DNA of 64,000 bases from Verticillium longisporum (Eukaryota; Ascomycota; Sordariomycetes; Glomerellales; Plectosphaerellaceae): NCBI GenBank assembly GCA_019188255.1, contig JAETXT010000009.1, positions 992,001-1,056,000 on the forward strand. The letters run 5' to 3'. Position numbers and translations under genes: made by a program. The stretch's first letter is position 1. The number at the start of each line of letters is the position of its first letter. The notes beneath the pieces were generated by a model. That model saw only the letters and a program-made list of their open reading frames with translations. It did no database searches and was not told the DNA's origin. Shown one piece after another: positions 34,728 to 47,500 of this stretch.

Positions 34728-36158
34728 TCAACGCTTCTTCGCCTTCTGGGTCATCTTGCGGAAGGCCTCTGCGCCGCTGGCACCGATGGGGCGGTGGTCG
34801 GGCGCCGTCGTCGGGTCGAACGTGCTCACGGGAGCGATGCTGTAGCTGGCAGGCAGGCCGCCGGGGCGGGCGCGGTTGCTCTTGACGCCGTTGGCGAGGA
34901 AGCGCTCGCGCTCGGCGTCGCGGGCCGAGATGGAGGGGCGCTGGGCGAGTGTGTACTGCGAGTTTGCATTGCGCAGGGAGGCCTTGTGGGCGCTGGAGAG
35001 GAGACAGACGGGTTAGCACGGAGAGGTCACCGGGGTCTTCTGGATGGGGTCGAGGGGGTGGGGGTGAACAAACTCGTAGTCGTAGTCGCGCGTCTCAATC
35101 TGGCGCTTCCTGTAATCGTCGGTGCGCTTCAGCAGAGGACGGCTCCATTCGCCGAGGAGGCGGTCGGCCATGCGCTTGATGCTGACTTCGGGCCGCTTCG
35201 AGTGCTTGTAGAAGAGGACGACCTTGCCGATGCCGGAACTGAGGAGGACTTCCTTCTCTAGGGTCAGGTTGCAGAGCGCGGTAAAGATGTCTCGCTGAAT
35301 GTTGTACGCGGGCAGACTGCCGTCGTTGAGGGGCTCGAGGAAGAACTTGACGTGCTGGAGGAAGTTGGTGTCCGGGTCGAGCACGGCGTGCTGGACGGTA
35401 GTACGGTTCAGCAGAGCAGTGACCTCTGGCAGCAGCTTCAGCTTGTGGACGGCGGGCTGGCCGGCCTCACGAGCCTTGTTGTCCGACTCGCAGGCGCCTT
35501 CCATGCGGAGCTTCAGCGAGGCAATGTGATCGTCAATCTCGTCTTCCAAGTCCTGTCGTCAACGTTAGTAAACCTTTGTTGTGTCATGTCCACCAGAACC
35601 CAGGTCTTGGCGAATACATACCTCCTCGTCCTTCCTCTTTCTCCTCTTCGTAGGCTTCTTGAAGACACCGTCCAGCGTCCGGTCGATCGCTCTTTGCCTC
35701 CGCTCCTCCGGCGAGAGATGGTCCTCGTTCTCCGGCTGGGGCGATGGTTTCTGCGCGCGGGGGCGCGGTTCTGCGCCGCGGCGGGATTTCCGCGACGGCC
35801 TGCTCTCATCAAAGTCGCCATCCGCAGCCTCGTCCTCGTCGGCGCGCGAGCGCTTCTTCTCGCGGCGGCCCTCCTTCGGCTTCCTCGTCTTGTCGCCGTC
35901 CGCCTGCTTCCTCTTGGAGGCCTTCAGGGTCTTTGCAACATCCTCGTCCTCGGCTACGGGGCGATCCTCAATGTTGGCCGTCTCGGGGTCGTAGTCTTCG
36001 AATTGATTCTCGTCAATCTCGGAAAGAGCGTCGGACTCGACGTCGGAGAGGTCCTCGGCCGTGGCTCCGTCGACGCCCTCACGGGGCTCCTCAAAATCGG
36101 CGACAGCATCTTGAGCGACGGCGACCGGAGAGCCGGGAAGGGACTCGATGTCGGACAT
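34728..36158 (-). CDS. IWS1: Transcription elongation factor IWS1/Spn1
   Basis: Three exons: 36158-35622, 35552-35074, 34992-34728 (introns 69 and 81 bp); 426 residues. Spn1/Iws1 travels with elongating RNA polymerase II together with Spt6. The first 180 residues are acidic then Lys/Arg-rich (MSDIESLPGS..., disordered). The conserved helical TFIIS-N/LW-like core spans about residues 180-340 (VHKLKLLPEVTALLNR, LQHVKFFLEPLNDGSLPAYN, ADRLLGEWSRPLLKR). The C-terminal tail (AQRPSISARDAERERF ... ASYSIAP) is the usual family end. Intron 2 donor GTTTGT is weak; a read-through isoform would stop at ..TSPC within the intron. Divergent from the Brl1 gene, with 608 bp between starts. Confidence 0.92.
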
Positions 36159-36766
36159 TGTAAAGTGTTTGTGGCGACCCGGCGTTGACCAGAGCTGGTA
36201 TCAAAGAAAGTGTCTGGGTCGTGAGACGACTCTCCTTTCCGTGCTGGGTAGTTTCCTCGTAAAACCCAAGGTATTTCAGGTTCTTTTTTGAATGTGCCGT
36301 AGTGAGCCTATGGCGTAAAGAGGATTCGCTGATGCCGTCGGATGTCGTATGAAGATGATGGTATCTAGTCTTGAGAGGATGGGTGGTCTTGCCTCGACTC
36401 GAAAAGTGAGGTACCTACGGAACATAGAAGTGACGATGGTCCAAGCGTCCGGCCTATTCAATGCCCAGACTCTCCTTCTCTCAGCTCCCAGACAAACGCG
36501 CTAATGGCTTGGTACGTACAGGCTTGCGGGTAAACTTCGGTAGTGTAGAAGAGGTCGCGCGGGCATGCAATGGCCGCCGAGCGGGTCGCGTTGCCTGAGG
36601 CGAGGGGCAATGTTTACTTTGGATGCCGACAGAATTCCAGACGTCCAGGCCATCTCATTTTCCGCCTGGAGCGCACACCCTATGTTGCGACCGTTGCACC
36701 CTTGTTTTTCTCCTTCGTTACAATCTTGACCAAAGCAGTTCTTGGGCGCAAAATACTACATTAAGC
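36159..36766. promoter_or_regulatory. Divergent promoter region between IWS1 and Brl1/Brr6
   Basis: 608 bp separating two start codons facing away from each other, so it must contain both promoters. No specific factor site can be named. A GAGGTACCTACGG motif lies at 36409-36421. Confidence 0.55.
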
Positions 36767-38339
36767 ATGGATCGAAGAACGTACGAAAGTCCCATGGAGT
36801 GGGAATACCAAGATCAGAGGGGCCCATTGGATGCCACCAGTCCATTTTCTCAAGTCGCCAAAAGCCAGGCGACACGCATCGGTGCGTCTTCCTTCCTCAG
36901 ACCCTCACTCCTGCCTCGGATATCACAGCGCTGACCCGGCTGCAGATTTCAGTTCTCCCAGCAAGTTGAGCTCCAGCCGACCGAACCCGTTTGCCAACAG
37001 CCCATCGAAGCCCTTGCCTCCGTTGCCGCAAACCTCCCTCTTCTCGCCACGCATCCAACACACCAGCACGGCACCCCCATTCAGGAATCCCGCCTTCACG
37101 ACGCCACGCAAGCCTTTCGATGAGACACTCTTCTCGGAGGCTGAGAGCAGTCCCGCGCTGACTGAAGCCTCGGATCTTCCCAACGACACACCCGACGTTG
37201 ATCGCACTACGGACCTCAACATGGGCGGCATGTCTCCTTCCAGGATCAACAAGAACCTGCGCTATGCAAGGTCACCCGGCCAACACCTCAAGCGACATAT
37301 GCCGGGCAAAGGCGAGATCTCACGAGCTCACCGCGACCACGCTGGGGCGCTGCGCAAGCGCAAGCGGCACAACTATGACCGGGATGTCGGTAATGTGCGT
37401 TACGACTCGTCGCGAGAGACGTCTGCATCTGATTCGGAGGACGATGATGGATATCAACGGCAGAAACAGGGCGCCAAGGGCTCGAAGAAGAAGTCAGGCG
37501 CGTCAAAAGGCTGGTTTGAGACCATTGTCCAGACCATCAACCAGAACCCAAATATGCCCGACAACCTGGCCAAATGGATGACCTTCTTCGTCAACGCCGG
37601 CGTCGTCAGCGTGTTCCTCTACTTTGGCTGGTCTTTGTTCTCCACCGTCAGCACAGACATTGCCAACGCCCATGACGCAGGGCGGCGAGACATTGTCACC
37701 AAGGCACTCGAGTGCAACAATCAGTACATCCTCAATGGCTGCGAGAAGAAGGACAGGCCTGCGTTGAAGGCCATGTGTGATGAGTGGGACGAGTGCCGCA
37801 TTCAGGACCCGGAGTCCATCATGCGGGTCAAGAACACGGCCAAACAGGTGGCAGAGGTCATCAACGAGTTTGCCGGAACCATGAGCCTTCATGCCTGGGT
37901 ACGCTATTGTCTGCGCCTTTGGCGTTCCTGCGATCGCTGAGCACTTACTAATCATCTGTCGTCTCTGTAGTTTTTCTTCTTCGGCATTTTGCTTCTCTGC
38001 CTCGGACTCAATGCCTGGAGCCATGTGCAGATAGGAACGAGCGCCAAGGCCGTGCACCCCGTTCCTTCCAACGCAGCAGCCGACATGGGCCACCACCCGC
38101 AGCCCTCGGGATTCCCAGGCGATTCAACGCAGGCCTACATGTGGGTGCCGATACAGACGCCATCTCATCGCCGGCAGCTCGACTTCGACGCCGACGGAAC
38201 AGACACGGACGGCGCATCACCGCCGTTCCGCAAGACTATTCTGCCGCCCCCGCAAACACCGTCGAGAAGGAGTCCGAGCAAGGGAGAGCACAGCCGAAGT
38301 CCGGTGAAGTACGGGCGATCCCCAAGTAAGGGCTATTGA
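36767..38339 (+). CDS. Nuclear-envelope protein of the Brl1/Brr6 family
   Basis: Exons 36767-36881, 36946-37898, 37971-38339; 478 residues. Brl1/Brr6 proteins are integral nuclear-envelope proteins needed for nuclear pore complex assembly and membrane lipid balance. After a long Ser/Pro-rich nucleoplasmic or cytosolic N-terminus comes TM1 (WMTFFVNAGVVSVFLYFGW, about residues 247-268), a lumenal loop with four conserved cysteines (ECNNQY, NGCEKK, AMCDEW, DECRIQ) that form the family's disulfides, and TM2 (FFFFGILLLCLGLNAW) encoded across the last intron. The C-terminal tail is Ser/Pro-rich with SPSK/SPVK repeats, possible CDK sites. Length and layout fit filamentous-fungal members. Confidence 0.92.
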
Positions 38340-39973
38340 GAAAGGGCAGTCGTTCACGATTGGCTCCGTAAGACCATTTCTTTTGTCATGCCTTGAAGCG
38401 CAAAAGTGTGCGGATGAGTTTCGTATGGACTAGGTTATGGGGACTTTTGTAGCATACAGCGAGTCTGAACGGTATACGAAACAAAGCCGATATATGCATG
38501 AATGCGAGTTTGCAGGTAACGGCCGCCAGGAAGCATGATCGCCGATGCCACCAGACTACCTCAAGCAGGGCCTCCATGATGGATACGCACTGAGCAAGGC
38601 AGGCAAGGCAGGATCCAGTCTTGTGTACGTAACTTGGTGGGTTCGACAAGCCTGAGAGGTGGTTCTGTGAGAATCTGCCATGTTCCCGAGTTGGTAGAAC
38701 GATTGACTTTGGAACGGTGTTGCGCTGGCGACTGGGGTACATGCTGTGAACCATCATTATGACGTCATGAGGCTGAATGCAGTATGGCGCGCCGCGCTAC
38801 GGATCACCTAGCTACCTTTCTGCTAGGCAAGCTACCTAGGTAGGTACCTAGGCAACTCAGCAGGCGTGTTTGCTCGCGAATGAAGGTCTCTACCCCAGCT
38901 TGCCCAGGTACCTTACAGGCAGGCAGGTGCCGAGCTCGCCGTCCGCAGTGTAACTCGAGCTCTGGAAGCTCGGACGGGAAACATGCCCCACTGAGCGAGC
39001 CCTGGGGCCATTAGGTGGGATTCCCATCGAGCAGGCATTGGCATCAGCTCCCCAATGGCGTAGTTCTGCTGGTCCGATGATGGCGTCGGCTGTCAGTGAG
39101 GGGGCTTGCATCTGCCACCAGCTGAACTGCGCAGTTCATAGGCTCGTTACAAGACTTTGGGGGGGCACAGAAGCTGAGTGTCGCAAGTCAGATCCTGACC
39201 TCGATTTCTTGGATTCCCTTGCATGTTCACCTAACCCCCCCGCATCTGCTTCCACACCTGACTGCCAACAAACCTCCGAGACGGTCAAACCAACAACACA
39301 CGACGAAAAACGAGACCCAGAAGAAGGCACAAACCAAGCTGCCTGTCCACATTCCCTTTTTCCGTTGCCATTCTTGAGGGGCACAACTCACCAAGAGTAT
39401 ACCTGGCAGGCTCTCTCTTCTTGCGCCATCCCGATCCTCGGAGCTCTTTGGCGCATTGTTGACTGCTGCTGCTTTCATGGAGCTTAGGCAAACAGAGGCT
39501 GCGAGCTAGAATACAGCTGACCGGTCGTAGGCTTTTGTTTTTCCCAATGTAGGTACGCAAGCTACCCGCGCGTGTCGAGTTCATCTCTCCTTCGCGCCTA
39601 GCTGCCTGTACCTACCTACCTGTACTTGCCCGCACATGCCACGAACGATGCGCACTGGAATGCCTCACTGCCCGTGGTTGACCTCTTTAGCGCGATTCTG
39701 TTCCGGAACTGCAGAGCTACTTGCTAACCAAAAGATGAGATAGCCCAACGTCGCTTCACAATCAGAACCGTCCTGTTCTCACATTGCCGATAAACCAAGT
39801 CGACAACCGCCAACACGCCGGTCGCGGAGGGCCTCAGCATGTTGGATCGATCACGAAAGCTTCCCTGTCCGCGACCGTAATACAAACTCCTGACCAAGGA
39901 GCCTGAATTCGACTCGTTCGACCGACGCCCCCGGCAAGAGTTGCCCATCCTGAAACGCACTGCGTCTCCCAAG
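38340..39973. other. Intergenic region with AGGTACCT-type motif clusters
   Basis: 1.6 kb without a supported gene. Two clusters of CCTAGGTAGGTACCTAGG-type motifs (38811-38852; also TACCTACCTACC at 39610-39621). The right part is promoter and leader of the Zn2Cys6 gene. Confidence 0.6.
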
Positions 39974-42761
39974 ATGGAGGAGGCAAACAGCGACAGCCAT
40001 GATGGTGATGGGCAGGTCTCCTCCTCCGCCGCGCCCTCGGCACCCCAAACCAACTCAACACCGTCCGCCCCTTCGAGCTCTGGACCCCCCTCCGTTGGCC
40101 CATCGGGCTCGACACCAGCCCAGCAACCACCAACATCGCACAACCCGCTGTCTAAACGGCGTCGAGGGCTGGGGATTGTCACCCCCAATGCCTGCACAGA
40201 ATGTCGAAAGAAGCGGGCGAAGGTACGTGCCCCGCCCCCGCCAGTTGCTAGAGAGCGCGACTGACTCGCGCGCCTCCCATCCAGTGCGATGGCCGCAAAC
40301 CGTGTAGTCGCTGTCAGGGCCAAAAGGACATTGAGTGCGTGTACGAGATACCGGTGCGCCAGTCTAAGGAGAACCTCCGCACTGAGATTGAGCAGCTGCG
40401 CTATCGACAGCGCTCGAGCGATCAGGTCTTTGCCGCCCTCGTGCGGCCAGATGCTTGGGAGGAAGTTCTCAAGCGCCTGCGCAGCGGCCAGTCCGTAGAG
40501 GCCATATCCGACTGGCTCGGAGTGGCCCTGCCGCCGGGCGGCTCGGTCCCATCTTTTGGTCGGTCAACTGGAGAGGCCTCGGGATCTTCTGCGGTTTCTC
40601 TGGCTCCCATCACAACCCTGGGGCTTGGACGCGGCGGTCCGTCTAACAAAAGCCCATTGACTGCCAGTCAGCCGTCCGGCCTAAGACAGGAACTCGACCC
40701 AAACAGCCCCTGGAACTTTTCATCCTACAGCCACAGCACGAGGAGCACCTCCCAGTCGCATCCTGACTCGATGAATTGGAACACCGACGGGAACAACCAG
40801 CCACCACAGAACAAGGTTGGCTACTGGGGCGACTCTCTCGGCAGCGAACATGTCGAAACGAGTATCATGTCCTATAGGGGTCTCGACCAGGTCCTTGCAC
40901 CGCTCGAGGCTCCCAAGATGAAGGCACCAGCCAGCACCTGGTCAAATATCTCGACAGATATTGTCCTTGTTCAACATCTTCTGGCGCTCTACTTTTGCTG
41001 GGAATATCCCACTTTTGCTTCGTTGAGCAAGGAACATTTCCTCAAAGACTTTCAACAAGGCAGGCCACGCTACTGTTCGCCCATCCTGGTGAACGCCCTA
41101 CTCGCCTTGGGCTGCCGGTTCTCAACAAAGCCGTCCACCCGTGCCGTTCCCGATGACCCGTACACTTCGGGAGATCACTTCTTCAAAGAAAGCCAACGTC
41201 TCTTCTACTTGGAGGAGGATCATCATACCTTGACTACCATCCAGGCGCTGGGTATCATGTCGATACGTGAGGCCAGCTGCGGACGCGATTCCGAGAGCTG
41301 GTACTACGCGGGTCAGAGCATCCGGCTTGCAATAGAGATGGGGCTCCACCAAATCGACGGTGATGGAGATGCAGATGAGCTTGCCGTGCAGGCCGCAACG
41401 TTCTGGGGCGCTTTTGGGCTCGACCAGTATGTCTCTCATGATCACGCGGAACAAGCGTTGAGACCCCCAAACTGACGATACTTTTCATCAAGTGCCTGGT
41501 CCCTTGCCACAGGCTCACTTCCTCAGTGTTCCTGTTATCCTCACCTACCTCCCAAACCGGCCATCATAGACGATATAGAGGCGTCCCTGTGGATTCCGTA
41601 TACTGACGACGGTATGATATTCCCACCAAGTACAGCCTCGGCTTTCTGTTCGCTGCTGACTCTGTGTACAGGTGCGCCGCTGCAGCGCTCAGCGGAGCAG
41701 CCTTCCAATGTACGATCGGTGTATAGGTGTTTCTGTGAACTGAGCGAGCTCGTACACCAGTCGCTTTATGTCCTCCACTCGCCCGGTCGACCTTTGACAA
41801 GTCGTGACCTTCTCAGCCTCTATACGCAGTACCTTAATTGGTATGACCGCATCCCTGAGGTGCTCCGTCTCGGCCATAATTTTACGCCGGCCGTTCTCTT
41901 CACGCAGTAGGTCACCCTCCTCTTTCTCCCCAGCAGTCTGGGCCCGAGGTCTTCTTTTCCTGACTTCTTTCCCATAACGCTGACTCCTGTGGTAGCATGT
42001 ACTATCACTTTGCTATCCTGCTGCTCTTCCGACCCCTGATCAAGCTGAGGATTATTGGTTCCAAGATATCTCCCCGCGATGTCTGCTCGCAAGCGGCAGA
42101 TGCGATCCAGGGACTTCTCCGCTCGCACTCTCAACTCTACACTCTTCGTCGCACGCCATCGTTTGTGCCGTACTTTGTTCTGACGTCGGCCATCATGCAT
42201 CTTGCAATCAGCGCGCCGGTGGCCCAGTCGGCAAACAAGAAGGAAGGGATCATGAACCCTTCTGAGGAAGCCAAGGACTCGGTCGACAGTCACGTGGCAC
42301 AGGCTATCAAACAAGGCGTCGAAGACCTGAAAGAAATGTCGCCGTGCCACCACTTTGCTGAACAGGCGCTCAACATTCTCCGCTATCTCGCGCACAAGTG
42401 GAATATTGAGGTGGACATGGGCAGCGACGACGTGCCGCTGGGAGAGTATGCACGCAGCGCCAGGCCGTTTACGAGTAGCCTCAACTTCTTTGCGCCCAAC
42501 GTACGCGAGGAGGACTTTGTGTGCGAATGGGGTACCGGCGCGGGTGACGGAGCCTCGCGAGAGATGCCTTCCGTAGAAGGGCTGTCGGCGCTGGCATCGG
42601 GCGGCGGGGAACAAGAAGAGACGACGGAGGGCAAGGCATATGCGCGTGCTGCCATGTCGGCCGCGGCGGAAAATCATCTGTTCTGGCCCTTCCCCATGCA
42701 AGGGCGCCCAATGCTGCCGACTGGACAGCTGCTGCGCGATGCTGGGTTTGAGAAGCTGTGA
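39974..42761 (+). CDS. Zn2Cys6 transcription factor with fungal_trans domain
   Basis: Five exons: 39974-40222, 40285-41426, 41493-41611, 41672-41906, 41996-42761; 836 residues, all phases consistent. Binuclear zinc cluster C-x2-C-x6-C-x5-C-x2-C-x7-C (ACTECRKKRAK|CDGRKPCSRCQGQKDIEC) split by intron 1, as often in this class. It is followed by a linker helix with 'WEEVLKRLRSGQSVEAISDWLG', characteristic of a NirA-like subgroup, and a middle-homology (PF04082) region around residues 300-560, including the SIREAS/W-Y-Y-A-G-Q-S-I-R-L-A block and the W-S-L-A-T-G motif at the exon 2/3 junction. DNA target and pathway are unknown; no co-regulated cluster is adjacent. A TTG at 39941 is in frame upstream but is not taken as the start. 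Confidence 0.9.
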
Positions 42762-43358
42762 ACACACAGTCGCGGGCCGGATGGATGTACATGTGCACGA
42801 GGGAGGGCGACGGCTGGGAGAAGTGCAATGTTCAAGTAGCGAAGGAGATTTATACCCATGTGGGCAATGTATGAACGGAAGGACATTGGCTCCGTGTATA
42901 TATACCTATCTCGTGCATCCTGCGTGAGGCTGTATCGAAGATGTTGGGAGTATGGCTGTGAGGTGAAGGCCAGTGTGAGGTGCCTTGAGGTAGGCACCTG
43001 ACCAACCTCAGGAGTCACTGCCATGGCAGCCCAGTGACGCTCGGGCCACCCCGCTGTTTCTCTCACGTCCTGCACCGAATGGGGCATGAGCGCCCCAGCA
43101 GCTGCTGCCTCGGCTGATTGACGGTTGCGCCTGGCAGTTGAATGACTGCCGAACGACGAGATGCTTCGTCCATGACACGCGCTTCTCGACGAAGCCCCTC
43201 CCTCTACCCTCCCATCACCCATCATCATCATCGCCAAAACCACGATCGCGCCATTTTGACGATACTCGCTTCTCTGTAATTCACTCTGATCTGCTCTACG
43301 CCGATCAATCTATAATCGAGATACCCCTACTTGTCGCGCGCGCTTCTCCTTCAATGCG
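42762..43358. other. Intergenic between the Zn2Cys6 factor and PEX16
   Basis: About 600 bp, tandem orientation, with the PEX16 promoter at its right. No other gene is seen. Confidence 0.6.
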
Positions 43359-44586
43359 ATGCCTGCGCCACTGAACGGGCTTTCCAAGTCCAACCCGCCA
43401 AAGCCGCAACCCTCTTCATACCGTTCCTCCATCGGCAGCGTCCTATCTCTGCCGCCAAAATGGCTCCAAAAGTACGAGGACTTCATCACCAAGAACGGGA
43501 GCCAGGTCTCTCAGATTGAATCTGGCCTGAGGTCCCTCACATACGTCATTCCAGGTACGTCTCTTTCGCATGGACACGACGACGTCCAACGTGCAACTGA
43601 CCTTTTACCGTCTAGGCCGCTTTCGTGACGCCGAGATAGCCTCCGAAACTGTCCACTCGAGCGTGCAGCTGCTGTCACTCTACCATGACACCCTTCTCAC
43701 GCGAGCCCTCTCGCGGCTGCCCATCACCAAAATCCCGCCCCCACACAACCGATACACGCAGTTCTGGACGCAACGCAATACCATGTATCGCCGCGTCGCG
43801 ATGCTCCTGCAGATGGTCACATACACGCAGCTTCTGTGGGAGATGGCAGCGAAACGAAAGGGTGGCAACCGTGGGCGATGGCGTGTGGTCGTTCTCCTCG
43901 AAGCCATCAAGGCCCTGTGCCGGCTGCTGCTGTTGCGCATCACGCGCTCGCGGCCTCTTGTGACGCCGGTGCTCCCTGAGCGCGAGCCGGTGCCCGAAGA
44001 CCCCGAGGAGCAGGCGGCCGCGGCGAACGAGCTTCAGCAGCTCATCGGCGGTGACCCAGTGGAGGATGCGGACGACGGCGTCAAGGCACACGAGAAGGAA
44101 TGGGCGATGCCCAGGAGTGGCATGAGGCTGCCGTCACTGCCCCGGCCCGGGAACATCAGTAGCTACCTGCGCGGCAAGGTCCTCACCTCGGACGACATCA
44201 AGCCCGCGCCTCAGCTATTGAACCAGATCAAGGGCCAGGCCAAACCCGCCGAGGTGCTCCACATTTTGGCGCCCCTCATTTATGCTTTGGCGTTGGCGCG
44301 GAGTAAAGATAGGGGGTCGTGGACGCCGTGGCTAGTGGGGTTGAGCGTCGAGTACGCCGCACGACAGCTACGGGATCGTGGTTTCCGGACGACGCCACTC
44401 GAGCGAGACGAGTGGAACAAGAGGGCATGGGCCATGGGCTGGTGGACGATGAGGGGCGCTTTCTATGAGAAGGTCATGAAGGGCGTGGTGGGCGGTGTCA
44501 GGTCTCGGATGCCCAGCATAGTGGGAGGCATCTTGGAAGACTACGAGTACTTGTGGGAAAACTACTACTTCAGCACGAGCGCGTAG
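43359..44586 (+). CDS. PEX16: Peroxisomal membrane protein Pex16
   Basis: Exons 43359-43554 and 43616-44586 (61-bp intron GTACGT..TCTAG with CTGAC branch); 388 residues. Pex16 is an integral peroxisomal membrane protein that helps recruit membrane proteins and Pex3 in early peroxisome formation. Family blocks seen: 'PPKWLQKYEDFITKNGSQVSQIESGLRSLTY' at the start (shown here in part), 'GRFRDAEIASE', 'RYTQFW', the 'RWRVVVLLEAIKALCRLLLLR' hydrophobic helix, 'AEVLHILAPLIYALAL' and the C-terminal 'EYLWENYYFSTS'. An out-of-frame ATG at 43354 overlaps the start (see findings). Confidence 0.93.
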
Positions 44587-47500
44587 CACCGCTCAGCCAT
44601 GGCCAGTGGCCACATGCTTAACGCTAAGCTGTGTGGTCTGGAAATATACAAGTCACCCGCAGCAAACGTCTCACCGGTTTCACTGGCCACATTGGATCGC
44701 ATGTCGTCGCGCAGTCTGGTACGTTGCGTCCAATCGTTCTTTTTTTCTCACCGTGACAGATGGTCTCGCCGGATCAGGACCTTGATCGAAAGAGTACGGG
44801 AATGGGTACGGACACGAGACATGCGGCATCTCAGACACGCCAGAAGGAAGAGGAGGGGAAGAGGAGGACAGGCTACAAGTCAGGAGATTGGACGGCACTC
44901 TACATCGTGTGCAGATACCCGCCGGATCACTCGCCACTTTGAATGACAAGCATGCGGCGTTACGCTACCGCGGAGCTAGCCAGGCTACCTAGCGAAGGCA
45001 GAGGAATATCCGAAGAATGGTAAAGTCCCGTTCCATCGCCTCGCTTGTCGAATGGAAGCGATCATGACCACTAGACCCATCGTCCCACTCTTTCGATCTG
45101 CTCCCTCTCCGATTTCGAGGGAATACTTTGGCGCAAGCACTGTCTTTCATTGTCGGACGCACACGAATGAGGGACGCAAGCAAGCACACCGCGACACGCG
45201 AGGCTGCCTCAGGCCAGCGTCATGCAAGAGATGTTCGAGGCCCTCAGGCCCTCCACGCAGTTGGAACTCGACCGGTGTGCATTTCGAGCGACAGGTGCAA
45301 GAATCTGGTCGCGACTTGAGACCAAGTTGCTGGGATAACGTAGGGGCGGCGGAACACGTTGGCGCCGATCCTTCGCTCGGGGAGATGGTTCCGCCCAGGC
45401 CGCCCCAGGTGAGACGCCGGGGGTGCGGTTTTCCTTTTTTTCTTCGCTAGTGCAGAGGCATCCATCCATCCTCGCCTCGCCATGATTAGTCTTGTAGCAT
45501 CCATTCGCGGGCCCAGGGTGTGTGGGTGCCCTGGTTTGTTTCCCGCCTCATCCACGACCAGGCTCTGGCCCCCCTTCCTCTCTCGCACATCACTATCCCT
45601 GTCTATGGTGCTGTGAGTGATATGGAACCGGTGAGAGGGAACGGAATCCCAGGGACTGCTGGGCCTTTTGCTTGAGAGCGTGGCCGGGGGGGTAATTGGC
45701 AGCCGCGGGTTCCGACTTCGATCAGAACACGCCCACGCGTGCGCACGCACGCACGCACATGTCGCGGTTCTTCAGGATCGATCTTGACCGGGAGCTTGGG
45801 TTGGTGGCCATCGGCACAAGTTTTGCATGCTGCATGGTTGACGCCTCTCGTCTGAGTCTCTGCCTCACTCAGATGGGCGGTTCTCGTTGAAAACTTAGGG
45901 GGGCGTGTTCGAAGAGGCCCCGTAGTCTTACGGGCTTGATTCCTCACGCCTGGCACCGTACCTCCCTCCCTCTGTTTCGTTTTTTTCTCCCTCCTCCTGC
46001 TATAGCAATGTCGACGACTTCAGATTGAACTGCATTGTGGACCTATCCGTTGATGAGCGGAGGGGCCTCCTTTGGGCATTGGCTTACGGGTAGAGCCGTG
46101 GTCAATTGCCCATCGACTGGTACCTAGGTACTATACGGATGGGGCAGTTCAAAACGGGCTTCGTGTCTGTTTCATTAGCTCTGGCGCCTCTCCTGGCTTG
46201 TCTTGCTGCTTTTGGCCATAGTCAGAGAGGGGAGGCGTCATCAGCCTTGCACGGGCGGAGAAGAGCGCCCACTACACAGTAAAGCAATGCATAGCAAAGC
46301 AAAACACAGCTCGGTACAGGACGAGGCAGAGGAGTAATCTCTCCGGACAGATGATGGACGACGAGACGCGACCAACTACTTCACACACAACCTTCGCCTT
46401 TCGCCCTCTAAGACAGGGCTTGCTGACAGGCATGTACGGTACACACGCCGAAGATTATCGGTCTCGGACGCGATGAGCGACATGACAATACCATGCGGAA
46501 CAAACAGGCCGGCCAATCCAGCCTTCGTTGACGCGTGACCGTGCAAGGACCTCTCTCAGTTGGCCCAAGGTGAGGAGACGAAAAAGAAAACATCGCCATT
46601 GAGCAAGGCTCGTCAACAATGAGTCGTCCAGGTTGTCCCAGAGTTACTGGTCGGCCCCCAAGTGCTTCCCCCATCGCTCCCCCCCGAGCTAGACTACAAC
46701 GAGAGCGCCATGCAGAGGACCAAGGACGGTCCATAGTCCCACGATTGCAAATGCTTTACGGCGCTTCATTGGCCCGTCACCCACCAGATCTGAGTCGTCT
46801 CGTTGGTCATTATGTCTATCGATCTCTTCTTCGCATCTGCACATGGGAGGGGTGTGGTTCCCCCCCTCCCCCCCTCTCTTCCCGATCCTCCGATGGTCGA
46901 CGGGGATGATGAGGACCAGGGGGTTAGGCTGTTCGTTCGTCGGCTGGGCCTGGAGAGGGCCCTTCCCAAACAATCTCCACACTACACTTTGAGGGGGGGA
47001 TCCAAGTGGGTGAAGCTGGCGCGGGCACGTCAAAAGACTTGTGAGGCATGGATCTGAATCTTGCTCGCCCCAAGTTCGACGCAAGGCAACGTGGAGACAC
47101 GAGCGCCGGCCGTGTGTGACACGGAACAGGGAGGCATGAAGGTTGGAGGAGGGAGGGGAGCGGACGAAAGCAGAAGTCCATCATCCATGGCCCAACGCCG
47201 CCCCGCCTGACTTTCTGACTGATGCAGTACATGGCTCCCATTTCTTTTTGGTCAGGAGATGGGTGGAGAGAAACGACGCATGGATGGGTTGGCGTCGCCG
47301 TTTTATGCCGTGCCACCATACCAAAACCTCCCTTTTGTGTGACCCTACCTGACCTATCCCAAGGTACCTTTGCCTCAAGGTGCCTTGTTTTACCTTGTCT
47401 GTGTCGCCGATGGTGGGCTGGGCTCCCATTTCACCATCATCACTGGCCCCGACGCCCGTCCCTTTTCCACCATTCTGTCGTCAAGATATCATATCAGCAA

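Noticed and set aside
34668..36188. Plus-strand ORFs of 197 and 278 residues opposite IWS1
   Set aside because: Antisense shadows of the IWS1 exons; hydrophobic low-complexity translations without domains.
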